A stretch of 64,000 nt of DNA, from NCBI RefSeq assembly GCF_020297485.1, contig NZ_JAIWZC010000002.1, positions 62,001 through 126,000 on the forward strand. The letters run 5' to 3'. Below, in pieces: positions 1-8,302 of this stretch; within the stretch, counting starts at the first letter, position 1; every line of letters begins with the position of its first letter. Source of the stretch: Enterocloster clostridioformis (GTDB lineage: Bacteria; Bacillota; Clostridia; Lachnospirales; Lachnospiraceae). The notes under the pieces are model-generated. The model saw only the letters and a program-made list of their open reading frames with translations, made no database searches and was not told the origin of the DNA. The translations under genes and the position numbers were made by a program.

Positions 1-116
1 ATTTTGGAACTAAATACAGCTCCGGGATTAGCGTGAGCTATCAGAACTGGTGACACGGCCAGTACACCCATTAAAGAAAACGTTACCGCCTTTTTTAACA
101 AAAGCTTTTTTCTCAT
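1..116 (-). CDS. N-terminus of a secreted protein (partial)
   Basis: Read on the minus strand from an ATG at 116, the frame gives a typical Sec signal peptide: a start MRKKLLLKK, a hydrophobic core ending in VSPVLIAHA, and a likely cleavage after AHA. It runs open to the window edge. A strong ribosome binding site (AGGAGG) lies about 8 bases upstream, and a promoter is visible at 222-250. Only about 38 residues are present, so the function cannot be named. Confidence 0.7.
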   Translation of the reverse strand, partial: MRKKLLLKKAVTFSLMGVLAVSPVLIAHANPGAVFSSK

Positions 117-221
117 TCCTTTTCCTCCTGCTCTTTTTCTATAGTCACACAGAATCTCTCATACAAGGCTTCTTCTTTTCTTCTGTGACATGACTACCGA
201 ACGTACATAATTACATTGGTC

Positions 222-250
222 ATTATATAACACTTTTTAGTTGTTGTCTA
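222..250 (-). promoter_or_regulatory. Sigma-A-like promoter for the secreted protein
   Basis: On the minus strand TAGACA (245-250) and TATAAT (222-227) are separated by exactly 17 bases, about 105 bases upstream of the secreted-protein start. The fit to the housekeeping consensus is close, with a perfect -10. The divergent XRE gene starts at 321, so that regulator may control it; this is inference. Confidence 0.6.
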
Positions 251-320
251 TAACTACTATTAAGTTTTTTATAATTTTTATTTAATTGCTAATATTAATC
301 CCAGAAGGTGGTAAACAATT

Positions 321-668
321 ATGAAAAATCTAAAAAAGCTACGGAATAGCAGGCATCTGAGCCAGTTTAAGCTTGCAGAACTTTTCCATATCAGCCAACA
401 GTCTGTTTGGAAATATGAAAATGACCTGGCACAGCCTGATCTGGAACTAATCATTGCATTTGCTAACTTTTTCAATACATCTATTGATTATCTTGTGGGA
501 AATACGAATAATCCAAGAAAGTATGAAACCCTGTCTGAAACAGAGCTAAATGAAGATGAACTGGCACACTTACGTTTATATCGTGCTTCTGCTCCAGAGG
601 TAAGAAAGCTGTCAGAACAAATGATGCAGCTATACTTTGATATGCAGAAAGGTTCTGAAAAAGAGTAA
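321..668 (+). CDS. XRE-family HTH transcriptional regulator
   Basis: 115-residue protein. Residues about 4-60 form a Cro/C1-type helix-turn-helix (LKKLRNSRHLSQFKLAELF, then ISQQSVWKYENDLAQPD and the closing SIDYLVGNTN). The C-terminal half is a charged helical tail suited to dimerisation. An AGAAGGTGG ribosome binding site precedes the ATG. It is divergent from the secreted protein at 1-116 and convergent with the Uma2 gene, and the hairpin at 700-719 lies between the two convergent genes. Short XRE proteins of this shape often control a neighbour. The specific target here is unknown, with the divergent secreted-protein gene the simplest guess. Confidence 0.85.
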   Translation: MKNLKKLRNSRHLSQFKLAELFHISQQSVWKYENDLAQPDLELIIAFANFFNTSIDYLVGNTNNPRKYETLSETELNEDELAHLRLYRASAPEVRKLSEQMMQLYFDMQKGSEKE

Positions 669-694
669 AATTATCAATACCGTTTACAATTTTG

Positions 695-719
695 AAAAAA
701 CGGGTTCCATAGAACCCGT
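695..719 (-). terminator. Intrinsic terminator after the Uma2 gene
   Basis: ACGGGTTC (700-707) pairs with GAACCCGT (712-719) around a four-base loop. On the minus strand a run of six T follows (A at 695-700). This ends transcription of the minus-strand gene at 770-1333. Confidence 0.8.
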
Positions 720-769
720 CATGGTGATAAATTACGACAAGCAGCCTGACCTTTTGCAATAAAGCTTGA

Positions 770-1333
770 TTAGTCAAGCACTATACTACTGAAGCTTATT
801 TCCAAGTCATGGAACACATGTGTCTTTATCGTACTGTCAAACCGATAAAGGGCGGCTGGTGACAAATTTTCAAAATCATAGACAATAACAATTTTTCGTT
901 CTGTATCCACTATCCAATATTCTCTAACACCATTCATTTGATACAGAGAAAGTTTTAGATAATAATCCATGCTCCGGCTGGACGGGGATACAATTTCAAC
1001 AATCCAGTCAGGAGCACCTTTACAACCTTTATCATTAAGTTTACTGGAATCGCAGATAACGCTTATGTCAGGCTCTACATAATTTTCATAATCCTCGCTA
1101 TTGTCATCCGTTTTTAAAAAAACTGCAAACGGTGCCGGATACACTTTACAGTTCCCTTTATTTTTGTCTATATAATTGCCAATTGTCTTTGTAAAAAACG
1201 CGACGATTTCTTGATGCTTTCGACTTGGTGGCGCCATATCAAAAATCTCACCTTCAATTAATTCGGCTCGCTTTCCTTCTGGCAATGCATAAATATCCGC
1301 TATCGTATAATATTGCCGATTTAATAATGGCAT
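770..1333 (-). CDS. Uma2-family (DUF820) endonuclease-like protein
   Basis: 187-residue protein with the Uma2/DUF820 fold, a PD-(D/E)XK-like nuclease superfamily. The diagnostic pieces appear in order: LPEGKRAELIEGEIFDMAPP near residue 18-37, VEPDISVIC near 87, GAPDWIVEIVSPSS near 106, and YQMNGVREYWIVD near 131. The acidic residues in EPDIS and the EIVSPS segment correspond to the proposed metal site. A good AAGGAGG site precedes the ATG. The family is abundant in cyanobacteria and some Firmicutes, and its biological role is not settled. Terminator at 700-719. Confidence 0.85.
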   Translation of the reverse strand: MPLLNRQYYTIADIYALPEGKRAELIEGEIFDMAPPSRKHQEIVAFFTKTIGNYIDKNKGNCKVYPAPFAVFLKTDDNSEDYENYVEPDISVICDSSKLNDKGCKGAPDWIVEIVSPSSRSMDYYLKLSLYQMNGVREYWIVDTERKIVIVYDFENLSPAALYRFDSTIKTHVFHDLEISFSSIVLD

Positions 1334-1406
1334 GGCATATACCTCCTTTTATTTTATTATACACAGATAAAAACACTTTTACAATAATTATCTGCTCCCC
1401 ACATGA

Positions 1407-1943
1407 TTAAAGGTTACTGTTCAGATGCCCTCTGAACAGTAACCAAAGCACGGTCAGGAGCTGTTTTCTGGTTAATGCCTTATTCCTGTTGTGTGCAAGC
1501 ATCATCAGGCAGTCGAATTCCATTGGTTTTAAGCTGATTTCCTGTCCTTCTCTCGTTACAGTTCTTTTTTCCGGGTCAATGACGATATCCTTAATGTGGA
1601 TCTCCGGTTCCTCCTGTTGAAAGCGTTTTAGTATCTTGTCGATACGAACCAGCAATTCCAGCATTTCAAAAGGCTTTACCATATAGTCCTCTGCGCCGCC
1701 TGTCAGCCCTTTGACCTTATCTGACAGTTCACCTCTTGCTGTAAGGAAGATAACAGGCACTCCATAGCTTTTAAGTTCCGGAAGAAGGGCAAAACCGTCC
1801 TTTCCCGGCAGCATGATGTCCACAACTGCCAATCCATAATCGTGGTTCTTAACAAGCGATTCACTTGCCATATCTCCGTCCTGAAAAGAAGCCACTTCAT
1901 ATCCGGTCGCTTCTAAGCTTGTACAAATCAGTGATAAAATCGC
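1407..1943 (-). pseudogene. OmpR-family response regulator, truncated at both ends
   Basis: The frame carries most of a receiver domain (VVDIMLPGKDGF with the phosphoacceptor Asp, then FLTARGE and the conserved Lys in MVKPFE) and the first part of an OmpR-type winged helix (ISLKPMEFDCLMMLAHNRN, LTRKQLL). The first beta strand with the acidic pocket is missing: the frame opens with AILSLICTSLEATGYEV just after a stop at 1944-1946. The C-terminus leaves the family after the Trp of LTVLW, where the normal recognition helix should begin, and enters a perfect hairpin (1412-1444). No partner kinase remains. I read this as a dead remnant of a two-component system. Confidence 0.8.
1412..1444. repeat. 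14-bp perfect inverted repeat at a gene breakpoint
   Basis: GGTTACTGTTCAGA (1412-1425) is followed by TGCCC and its exact complement TCTGAACAGTAACC (1431-1444). The repeat lies exactly where the response-regulator frame stops resembling its family. A related 15-mer with one mismatch (CCTCTGAGCAGTAAC) occurs at 50940-50954. It could be the end of a small palindromic element or a terminator lacking a T run. Confidence 0.6.
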
Positions 1944-1945
1944 TT

Positions 1946-1994
1946 AAAAGACAGGACAGCTGGTTAGATAATCTAGCCCGCCGCCCTGTCTTTT
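1946..1994. terminator. Bidirectional terminator-like hairpin
   Basis: AAAAGACAGG (1946-1955) pairs perfectly with CCTGTCTTTT (1985-1994). The A and T runs at its ends serve both strands. It follows the S8 peptidase unit on the minus strand and marks the upstream edge of the response-regulator remnant. Confidence 0.6.
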
Positions 1995-2046
1995 AATGCT
2001 GTTGACGCTCCTTATACTTTTTTAGCCCCCCAACCAAAGCTTGCCA

Positions 2047-2106
2047 TCAGGTCCACCCATATCCATGATATTCATAAGGACCTGCTGCTTTTGATAATTC
2101 ATTCAT
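2047..2106 (-). CDS. Micro-ORF coupled to the S8 peptidase gene
   Basis: The ATG at 2106 overlaps the peptidase stop codon (ATGA overlap) and has its own AAGGGA site six bases upstream. It encodes 19 residues, MNELSKAAGPYEYHGYGWT, then TGA. Past the TGA the same frame stays open for another 17 codons (WQALVGGLKKYKERQQH) to TAA at 1993-1995, just inside the terminator hairpin. The product could be a short peptide, or a 37-residue protein interrupted by a TGG-to-TGA change. No family is recognised. The tight coupling is the only argument that it is translated. Confidence 0.4.
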   Translation of the reverse strand: MNELSKAAGPYEYHGYGWT

Positions 2107-3860
2107 CTTATTTCCCTTAACCGTAAAAAAGTTTCATATAAATCCAGAGCCCCATATCCCCATTCCCTGTTGGGATATGATAGTGCTGGATTTCGTTTTG
2201 CTCCTCTTATTAAAAATGCTTTGATGGTGGCTTCGCTCATCGCCATGTTATGTCCTTCTATAATGCCCCAGCTTAAAAGATTAGCGACTGCACCAGCAAC
2301 ATGGGCGGCCGCAACCGAGGTTCCTGTTCGGGTAGTCATGGGAATGGAGTCTTGGTTCCTGCGCCCTATCGATGGCCCGCTTACATTAACCCCAGGGGCC
2401 GCCAAATCCGGTTTAATTACTCCGCCTATTGTATATCCACGGCCGGAATGAATGTAGATGCTGTTATTTAAATGATTGTAGGCGCCTACTGTGATTGGAG
2501 AGGTAGAATCTCCCGGGAGGGTTATGGTCGTATATGGGCTGGGAGTCAGAAACACGGTTTCATCGGAAATCAGGTTATGGGCCGGAAGCCACATATTAAA
2601 TTGCCCTGTGAGATACTGGGTATTATACACGCGTATTCTCCAAATTCCATTTGTTGGGGCTTCAAAACGGATAAAAACAAGCTGTTTGCCTGCGCCTGTC
2701 TCAATCAGCTGGTAATTAACTGTAATGACCGTGGGTTCTAAGAGGAACCCAATAGAGGTTTCATTTCTTCCTATGATAGGAATGCGGCCTATGGATTCAC
2801 CACTGGGAGATACAAATCCAACGGAATATGTATCAGCGGTGGCGGCCCAGAGTTCTACTACAAATCCACGCTGGGATTCCGCATTCCCGACTCGGATTTC
2901 CACATCAACGGACTCTTCCCCCATGGGTACAGAACCCATATAGTGATGACCCCGGCCAGTCTCATTGCCTGCGGCAATTACCGTAGCCATTCCTAAATTT
3001 CGGCTGATATCTTGAATCATCACATTAAGCGGGGACGTTCCCTCATGGCTGCCCAGATTGGAGCCGATTCCCAGCAGAACGACCAGAGGCTTTCTCTGGC
3101 TGTATGCCTCCACGCGCAGGTACTTAATGCCCATCATAATATCATTCTCCTGATAAGCATCAGCGTCATTACTGACAAGATAGAAATCGCGCAGATATTG
3201 TTTGGCTGGTTTTAATTTGACGATTACCAGTTCACATTCCGGGGCAGCTCCTGTAAAATCCTGATTAGGCAGGACTCCTCCGGCAGCGATACCCGCCAGA
3301 AAGGTTCCATGTCCGTTGGTATCGGTAGAAGGCACCACGGTAAGAGGATTATCAGATTCCAGTGCCTCGTTAATCTGCTCCCGCGTGTACTCTGTGCCAT
3401 AGGTTGCCCCGCTGGCATTATAGCGGTTAGGTACGCCGGCAGGAAGGAGGCTTTTATCTTCCGGAAGGCTCTGATCCCAAATACTCAAGATTCTGGTAGT
3501 TCCATCCTGATTGCGAAAAAGAGGATTGGTATAGTCAATTCCCGTGTCTATGATGCCGATTATAACACCTCTGCCTTGATTGCTCAGGGCAGGTGATGCA
3601 TGGGTTGCTAAAATACCGGAAGCGTCCATGCTGGAACTATCTAACAGTGTGTACAGTCCAGGGATACTGTAATAGGTAAACTTGCTTAGTGATATGGGTT
3701 CTACTGTATCTAGCGGGGTATATATAATACTGAAATCAGTGCTTACAAAGTCCATGCAGAAAATATCTTCCGAATTACCAGGAAATTGCTGCTGGCTTCC
3801 ATAACGGTAGATAAAGTCAGCAATGGTCTCTGAAGCTGAGTTAATAGGGCATTCCGCCAT
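2103..3860 (-). CDS. S8 (subtilisin-like) peptidase, Csp-like
   Basis: About 585 residues with the full subtilase triad: Asp in IIDTGIDYTNP (near residue 105), His in NGHGTFLAGIAAGG (near 184) and Ser in GTSVAAAHVAG (near 515). A large insert between the His and Ser motifs and the lack of a signal peptide match the cytoplasmic or forespore Csp-like S8A peptidases of clostridia, which process germination proteins. Members also occur as multicopy genes of unknown role, and the triad here predicts an active enzyme. I favour the ATG at 3860 (GAGG six bases upstream) over one at 3872 that lacks a ribosome binding site. It follows the lacI-type gene by about 47 bases and is followed by a coupled micro-ORF. 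Confidence 0.88.
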   Translation of the reverse strand: MAECPINSASETIADFIYRYGSQQQFPGNSEDIFCMDFVSTDFSIIYTPLDTVEPISLSKFTYYSIPGLYTLLDSSSMDASGILATHASPALSNQGRGVIIGIIDTGIDYTNPLFRNQDGTTRILSIWDQSLPEDKSLLPAGVPNRYNASGATYGTEYTREQINEALESDNPLTVVPSTDTNGHGTFLAGIAAGGVLPNQDFTGAAPECELVIVKLKPAKQYLRDFYLVSNDADAYQENDIMMGIKYLRVEAYSQRKPLVVLLGIGSNLGSHEGTSPLNVMIQDISRNLGMATVIAAGNETGRGHHYMGSVPMGEESVDVEIRVGNAESQRGFVVELWAATADTYSVGFVSPSGESIGRIPIIGRNETSIGFLLEPTVITVNYQLIETGAGKQLVFIRFEAPTNGIWRIRVYNTQYLTGQFNMWLPAHNLISDETVFLTPSPYTTITLPGDSTSPITVGAYNHLNNSIYIHSGRGYTIGGVIKPDLAAPGVNVSGPSIGRRNQDSIPMTTRTGTSVAAAHVAGAVANLLSWGIIEGHNMAMSEATIKAFLIRGAKRNPALSYPNREWGYGALDLYETFLRLREIR

Positions 3861-3907
3861 GATGTACCTCATGCAGGGGATTTGATAACAGTATATGCGG
3901 AATTTTT

Positions 3908-4945
3908 CTATTTTACGTTCCGGGTTGACTCACCCTCCATTAACTCCGCCTTAAACACCCGCTTCTGATGGTCCGCATGATTGCTTACCACGTCAAACAG
4001 TATCTTAATGGTGGCTTCCGCCATCTCCTCCACGGGCTGCCTTATGGTAGTCAGCGTCGGATTATAGTAATGCGCAATGTCAAGTCCGTCAAATCCAGCC
4101 ACCGAATAGTCTTCGGGTATCTTCATGCCGTATTCCGTGATGGCCTTGCAGGCGCCGATGGCGATACTGTCTGATATGGCATACACAGCTGTAAAATCCG
4201 TCTTTTTTTCTTCCAGGATCCGGCTCATGGCCATAAAGCCGTAATCCATGGTGTAACAGTCCCTTCCCACCCCTGAAAAAACACAGAGATCTTCATCCAG
4301 TTCGATTCCGTTGTCCTTAAGGGCCTTGCGGTATCCTTCCAGACGCAGCCTGCCGATACTCTCATCATCCTTGGTAGCTGCCAGGATTAAAATCCTCTTA
4401 TGACCAAGCTTACACAAGTAGTCCGTCATCTTATAGCTTTCCGCAAAATCATCCACAGAAACCCAGGAATAAAACGGCGATTCTTCCAGTGAATCCGTCA
4501 TCCCAATGGTACTGAGCACAAAGGGGACCGCCAGCTGCTCCAGCTTCTCCTTACTGTGTGAGAAGAACCCACCCAGGAATACAATTCCCCTTGGTTTCTT
4601 CTCCTTAATCAGTTCAAGGGCCACATCCACTTCATCTTCACCGGCATCCACATGCTGCATGATAAAAGAGTACTTCTTCTTATGAATTTCCTTTTCAAAA
4701 ATCCGGATCATCTTGCTGAAAAAGGGATTGCTGATTCCCTTGATTAAAACCGCGATAGCCTTTGAATCAGTGCGTTTTAAATTGCGGGCGCTATTGTTAG
4801 GAATATAATTATGCTCCTTAACCACCTGCATAATCATATCCTTTGTCTCCGGATTGATATCCGGATGATTGTTAATGGCCCGTGACACCGTACTTACGCC
4901 CACTCCGCAGATTCTGGCTACGTCTTTAATATTAATCGATTCCAT
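3908..4945 (-). CDS. LacI-family transcriptional regulator of the maltodextrin locus
   Basis: 345 residues. The N-terminal LacI helix-turn-helix with hinge is clear (INIKDVARICGVGVSTVSRAI, then NYIPNNSARNLK). A periplasmic-binding-protein-like sensor domain follows, with AVLIKGISNPFF near residue 70, AVYAISDSIAIGA near 238 and YSVAGFDGLDIA near 264. It starts 19 bases after malQ ends and is the last clear sugar-related gene of the run, so it probably senses a maltodextrin. The likely target is the GGTAACGTTTCC operator just downstream of the promoter at 9823-9851. The ligand is inferred from context. Confidence 0.92.
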   Translation of the reverse strand: MESINIKDVARICGVGVSTVSRAINNHPDINPETKDMIMQVVKEHNYIPNNSARNLKRTDSKAIAVLIKGISNPFFSKMIRIFEKEIHKKKYSFIMQHVDAGEDEVDVALELIKEKKPRGIVFLGGFFSHSKEKLEQLAVPFVLSTIGMTDSLEESPFYSWVSVDDFAESYKMTDYLCKLGHKRILILAATKDDESIGRLRLEGYRKALKDNGIELDEDLCVFSGVGRDCYTMDYGFMAMSRILEEKKTDFTAVYAISDSIAIGACKAITEYGMKIPEDYSVAGFDGLDIAHYYNPTLTTIRQPVEEMAEATIKILFDVVSNHADHQKRVFKAELMEGESTRNVK

Positions 4946-4964
4946 AAGAAATACTCATCCCCTG

Positions 4965-6443
4965 TCATCCTCTGCCGTAAAGCTTTGCCATCTTCCTGCA
5001 CTTTACAACAATCTCATCAGTTATTTCCCCGGGCATCATGCGCCATCTCCAGTTTTCTCCCAGCGTGGATGGCGTATTGATCCGGGCATCTCCGCCAAGA
5101 CCTAAATAATCCTGGACCGGAATAACCGCCAGCTTTGCCACGCTTGACAGTGCAAGGCGCACGAAATCCCAATGGATTTCCTCTACAGGCGTATGCGGAT
5201 TATTCATATAATCCACGGAAAGCTGTCTGTCTTCCTCACTCATCTCCCCATACCATCCCCTGATGGTATTATTATCATGGGTTCCTGTGTAAACCACGCA
5301 GTTAGAAGTGTAGTTATGGGGCAGATAATCACTTTCCTCCCTGGAATCAAAGGCAAACTCCAGCACCTTCATTCCCGGGAATCCTGTATCTTTTACTAAT
5401 TCTAGCACAGATGGGGTCAAAAATCCAAGGTCTTCCGCAATAATATTAAGTTTTCCAAACTTTTCCTGCATTTTTCGGAAAATATCCATGCCAGGGCCTT
5501 TTCTCCAGGTTCCGTGAACCGCCGTCTGGCTTCCTGCCGGTATGGAATAGTATTCGTCAAAGCCACGGAAATGGTCCACACGCACCACATCGTACATGCG
5601 GAAGCTATATTCCATACGCCGCATCCACCATTCATATCCGGTCTCCCCATGATACTCCCAGAGGTACAGCGGATTGCCCCACAGCTGTCCCGTGGCGGAA
5701 AAACCGTCGGGAGGGCAGCCCGCCACCGCCACCGGATTCCTGTCCTCATCCAGCTGGAACAGCTCCGGATGGTACCATGTGTCGGCGCTGTCCAGCGCCA
5801 CATAGATGGGGATATCCCCAATGATGCGGATTCCCTTTTCATTGGCATAGGACTTAAGCGCGCTCCACTGCTCTTCAAATTTCATCTGGAGGAACGCGTA
5901 AAAGCCGGTCTCATCCGCCAGTTCATGCTGAAGCGCCTCCATGGCCTCCTGCTTCCGGAGACGGATATCCTTATCCCACAGTGTCCAGGTCCTGCCCTCA
6001 TATCGGTTCTTAACCGCCATATAAAAGCAGTACTCCACCGTCTCAGGCCAAAGTCTTCCTTTGGCCTCTGCCGCCGTATGCCCCTTCTCCTTCCACCGTC
6101 CATATGCCCTGCGAAGCAATGGAAAACGGTTTAAATACAATTTCCCAAAATCAATCTTCCTGGGATTGTCACCGAAATCGGCAGCAGTACACTCTGCTTC
6201 TGTTAAGAGACCTTCTTCCACCAGTCTGTCCAGATTGATAAAATACGGATTGCCCGCGAAAGCTGAAAATGACTGATAGGGGGAATCCCCGTAGCTGGTT
6301 GGCCCCAGAGGCAGAATCTGCCAGTAATGCTGCCCCGCCTTCTTTAATGTATCAATAAATCCATATGCCTCTTTAGAAAACGCTCCGATTCCGTACTTGG
6401 ACGGCAGACTGGCAACCGGAAGCAACATACCACATTCCCGCAT
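4965..6443 (-). CDS. malQ: 4-alpha-glucanotransferase (GH77, amylomaltase)
   Basis: 492 residues, the usual length for bacterial amylomaltase. It transfers 1,4-alpha-glucan segments between maltodextrins and releases glucose in the cytoplasm. Family signatures are intact: the start MLLPVASLPSKYGIGAFS, the nucleophile Asp290 in VRVDHFRGFDEY, the acid/base Glu337 in IIAEDLGF, and the transition-state Asp390 in YTGTHDNNTIRGW. It lies 41 bases after the second permease gene and directly before the LacI gene, so imported maltodextrins would be handled by this enzyme. No ATPase gene for the transporter is present; a shared MsmX-type ATPase elsewhere is the usual solution. Confidence 0.95.
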   Translation of the reverse strand: MRECGMLLPVASLPSKYGIGAFSKEAYGFIDTLKKAGQHYWQILPLGPTSYGDSPYQSFSAFAGNPYFINLDRLVEEGLLTEAECTAADFGDNPRKIDFGKLYLNRFPLLRRAYGRWKEKGHTAAEAKGRLWPETVEYCFYMAVKNRYEGRTWTLWDKDIRLRKQEAMEALQHELADETGFYAFLQMKFEEQWSALKSYANEKGIRIIGDIPIYVALDSADTWYHPELFQLDEDRNPVAVAGCPPDGFSATGQLWGNPLYLWEYHGETGYEWWMRRMEYSFRMYDVVRVDHFRGFDEYYSIPAGSQTAVHGTWRKGPGMDIFRKMQEKFGKLNIIAEDLGFLTPSVLELVKDTGFPGMKVLEFAFDSREESDYLPHNYTSNCVVYTGTHDNNTIRGWYGEMSEEDRQLSVDYMNNPHTPVEEIHWDFVRLALSSVAKLAVIPVQDYLGLGGDARINTPSTLGENWRWRMMPGEITDEIVVKCRKMAKLYGRG

Positions 6444-6484
6444 CGTGTCTCTCCTTTAATTGTGTCTGGTTTTTCCGTATACGT

Positions 6485-7354
6485 CTATCCCTTTACTGCG
6501 CCGGCAGCCACACCCTTGATGATGTATTTCTGGCAGCTTAAATAGAAAATAATGATTGGCACAATTGCCAGGACCAGCATGGCCATCATGGCTCCCATGT
6601 CAATGGAACCGTAACCGCCCTTAAGATTCTGGATAACCATGGGTATGGTGCCTTTTTCCTGGGGAAGAATCAGGCTCGGAAGCAGATAGTCATTCCATAT
6701 CCACATGGCATTTAAGATTGCAACCGTGACAGCAGTCGGCCGGAGCATCGGAAATACCACATGAAAATAAGTCTGGACAGGAGAACAGCCGTCAATCATG
6801 GCCGCCTCTTCAATCTCCAGCGGAATCGCCTTCACAAACCCGCAAAACAGGAATACCGCCTGCCCTGCGCCGAATCCCAGATACAAAAGTATAAGTCCAT
6901 AGATGGAATTCAGATATAAGTCATTGGCCGTCTTCGACATGGTGAACATGACCATCTGGAACGGCACAATCATGGCAAACACAAAAACATAATAGAGAAC
7001 GCTGTAAAACTTTGTTTTAACCCTGGTAATATACCATGCGGTCATGGAGGTGAACAGTACGATTACCGCCACGGAGCATACCGTGATAAACAGGGAACGC
7101 CCAAACGCCATGAAAAATCCCGTCTTCCTCACCCCTTCAATATAGTTGCCAAGGCCCACATAGGCTTCTGCCACCGGGAACCGGAACGGGGCGTCGCTGA
7201 TATAGAGCTTACTCTTAAAAGCATTCATGAAAACCAGGAATATGGGAAACAGAAATGCAAGAGAAAGTACTGCAAAGAATATCGTCATCATCATGCCTGT
7301 AAATCTGCTGACCTCCATCTGCTGGTCATCTGCATTTTTATCTTTCCTTCCCAT
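6485..7354 (-). CDS. Carbohydrate ABC transporter permease, MalG type
   Basis: 289 residues, six predicted membrane helices, first near residues 20-40. The EAA loop that docks the ATPase is visible as EIEEAAMIDGCSPVQTYFHV near residue 180-200. The start codon overlaps the stop of the upstream permease by one base (TGATG), showing translational coupling and a heteromeric MalF/MalG-like channel. The N-terminal cytoplasmic tail is hydrophilic. Given malQ next door, it probably imports maltodextrins. Exact substrate specificity cannot be read from the permease. Confidence 0.93.
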   Translation of the reverse strand: MGRKDKNADDQQMEVSRFTGMMMTIFFAVLSLAFLFPIFLVFMNAFKSKLYISDAPFRFPVAEAYVGLGNYIEGVRKTGFFMAFGRSLFITVCSVAVIVLFTSMTAWYITRVKTKFYSVLYYVFVFAMIVPFQMVMFTMSKTANDLYLNSIYGLILLYLGFGAGQAVFLFCGFVKAIPLEIEEAAMIDGCSPVQTYFHVVFPMLRPTAVTVAILNAMWIWNDYLLPSLILPQEKGTIPMVIQNLKGGYGSIDMGAMMAMLVLAIVPIIIFYLSCQKYIIKGVAAGAVKG

Positions 7355-8196
7355 CAGTTTTCCACCTCCTTACGCCTTGTTATATAAAGCTGTGTCAGGG
7401 CAATGACCGCCACCATGATGAAAAATACAACTGCTTTTGCCTGACCCACGCCTTCCCAGCCCACCCTGCCGTAAAATGTACTGTAAATATCCAGCGCCAG
7501 CATACTGGTCTGCCTTCCCGGACCTCCCGCCGTCAGGGCCAGGTTCTGGTCAAACAGCTTAAAGGAATTTGTCAGGGTTAAGAAAAGACAGATTGTAAAG
7601 GACGGCATCACCATCGGGATCGTAATCCGGCGCAGTGCCTGTGTCTTCGTAGCTCCGTCAATCTTAGCCGCCTCAATAAGATCCGGTGAAACGTTCTGGA
7701 GACCGGCAATATAGATAATCATCATATATCCAATCAGCTGCCAGTTCATCAACATGACCAGGCCCCAGAAACCATATCTGGCATCAAATGACAGGGTAAC
7801 TCCGAACTTCATCAGGATTCCGTTTAACAAAAGCTGCCAGATATAGCCCAGGACAATGCCGCCGATTAAGTTAGGCATGAAGAAAACGGTTCTGAACAGA
7901 TTTGTCCCCTTGATTCCTCTTGTCAGGGCATAGGCCATCAAAAACCCAAGCACATTGATTGTAACAACGGATACTATGGTAAACTTCACGGTAAATAACA
8001 GGGCATTTATAAAGTTCTGGTCTGAAAATATCTTTTTATAATTATTTATGCCCACCCACGCGGCATCCCTTACCGTAGTAAATTCTGTAAAAGACAGATA
8101 GATACCAATGATAAACGGATACAGGAATGCAATGATAAACGCAATCAGCGTTGGCAGCACAAAAATCGGAAAATATCGTTTCATTGATTTTTGCAT
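7354..8196 (-). CDS. Carbohydrate ABC transporter permease, MalF type
   Basis: 280 residues with six predicted membrane segments and the EAA motif PDLIEAAKIDGATKTQAL near residue 180-200. It lacks the long periplasmic loop of enterobacterial MalF, as is normal for Gram-positive sugar permeases. A good ribosome binding site (AAGGAGGGTG) precedes the ATG. It lies between the solute-binding lipoprotein gene (106 bases upstream) and the partner permease (one-base overlap). Confidence 0.93.
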   Translation of the reverse strand: MQKSMKRYFPIFVLPTLIAFIIAFLYPFIIGIYLSFTEFTTVRDAAWVGINNYKKIFSDQNFINALLFTVKFTIVSVVTINVLGFLMAYALTRGIKGTNLFRTVFFMPNLIGGIVLGYIWQLLLNGILMKFGVTLSFDARYGFWGLVMLMNWQLIGYMMIIYIAGLQNVSPDLIEAAKIDGATKTQALRRITIPMVMPSFTICLFLTLTNSFKLFDQNLALTAGGPGRQTSMLALDIYSTFYGRVGWEGVGQAKAVVFFIMVAVIALTQLYITRRKEVEN

Positions 8197-8245
8197 GGCG
8201 CACCCTCCTTAAAAATCACATGATAATTCTCATCCCTCAGGCAAA

Positions 8246-8278
8246 GAAACGGGTGAGGAAGTTCCCTTACGCTCACCC
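8246..8278 (-). promoter_or_regulatory. Hairpin between binding-protein and permease genes
   Basis: GGGTGAG (8251-8257) pairs with CTCACCC (8272-8278). On the minus strand it is followed by TTTCTTT. Weak hairpins at this place in sugar ABC operons commonly reduce read-through, so that binding protein is made in excess over permease. Function is inferred from position. Confidence 0.5.
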
Positions 8279-8302
8279 ATGTCAAGTCCGGTCCTTAAAG
8301 TC

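Noticed and set aside
5417..6134. Long open frames on both strands inside the glucanotransferase gene
   Set aside because: They are shadows of the GC-rich malQ frame, with no homology and no ribosome binding sites.
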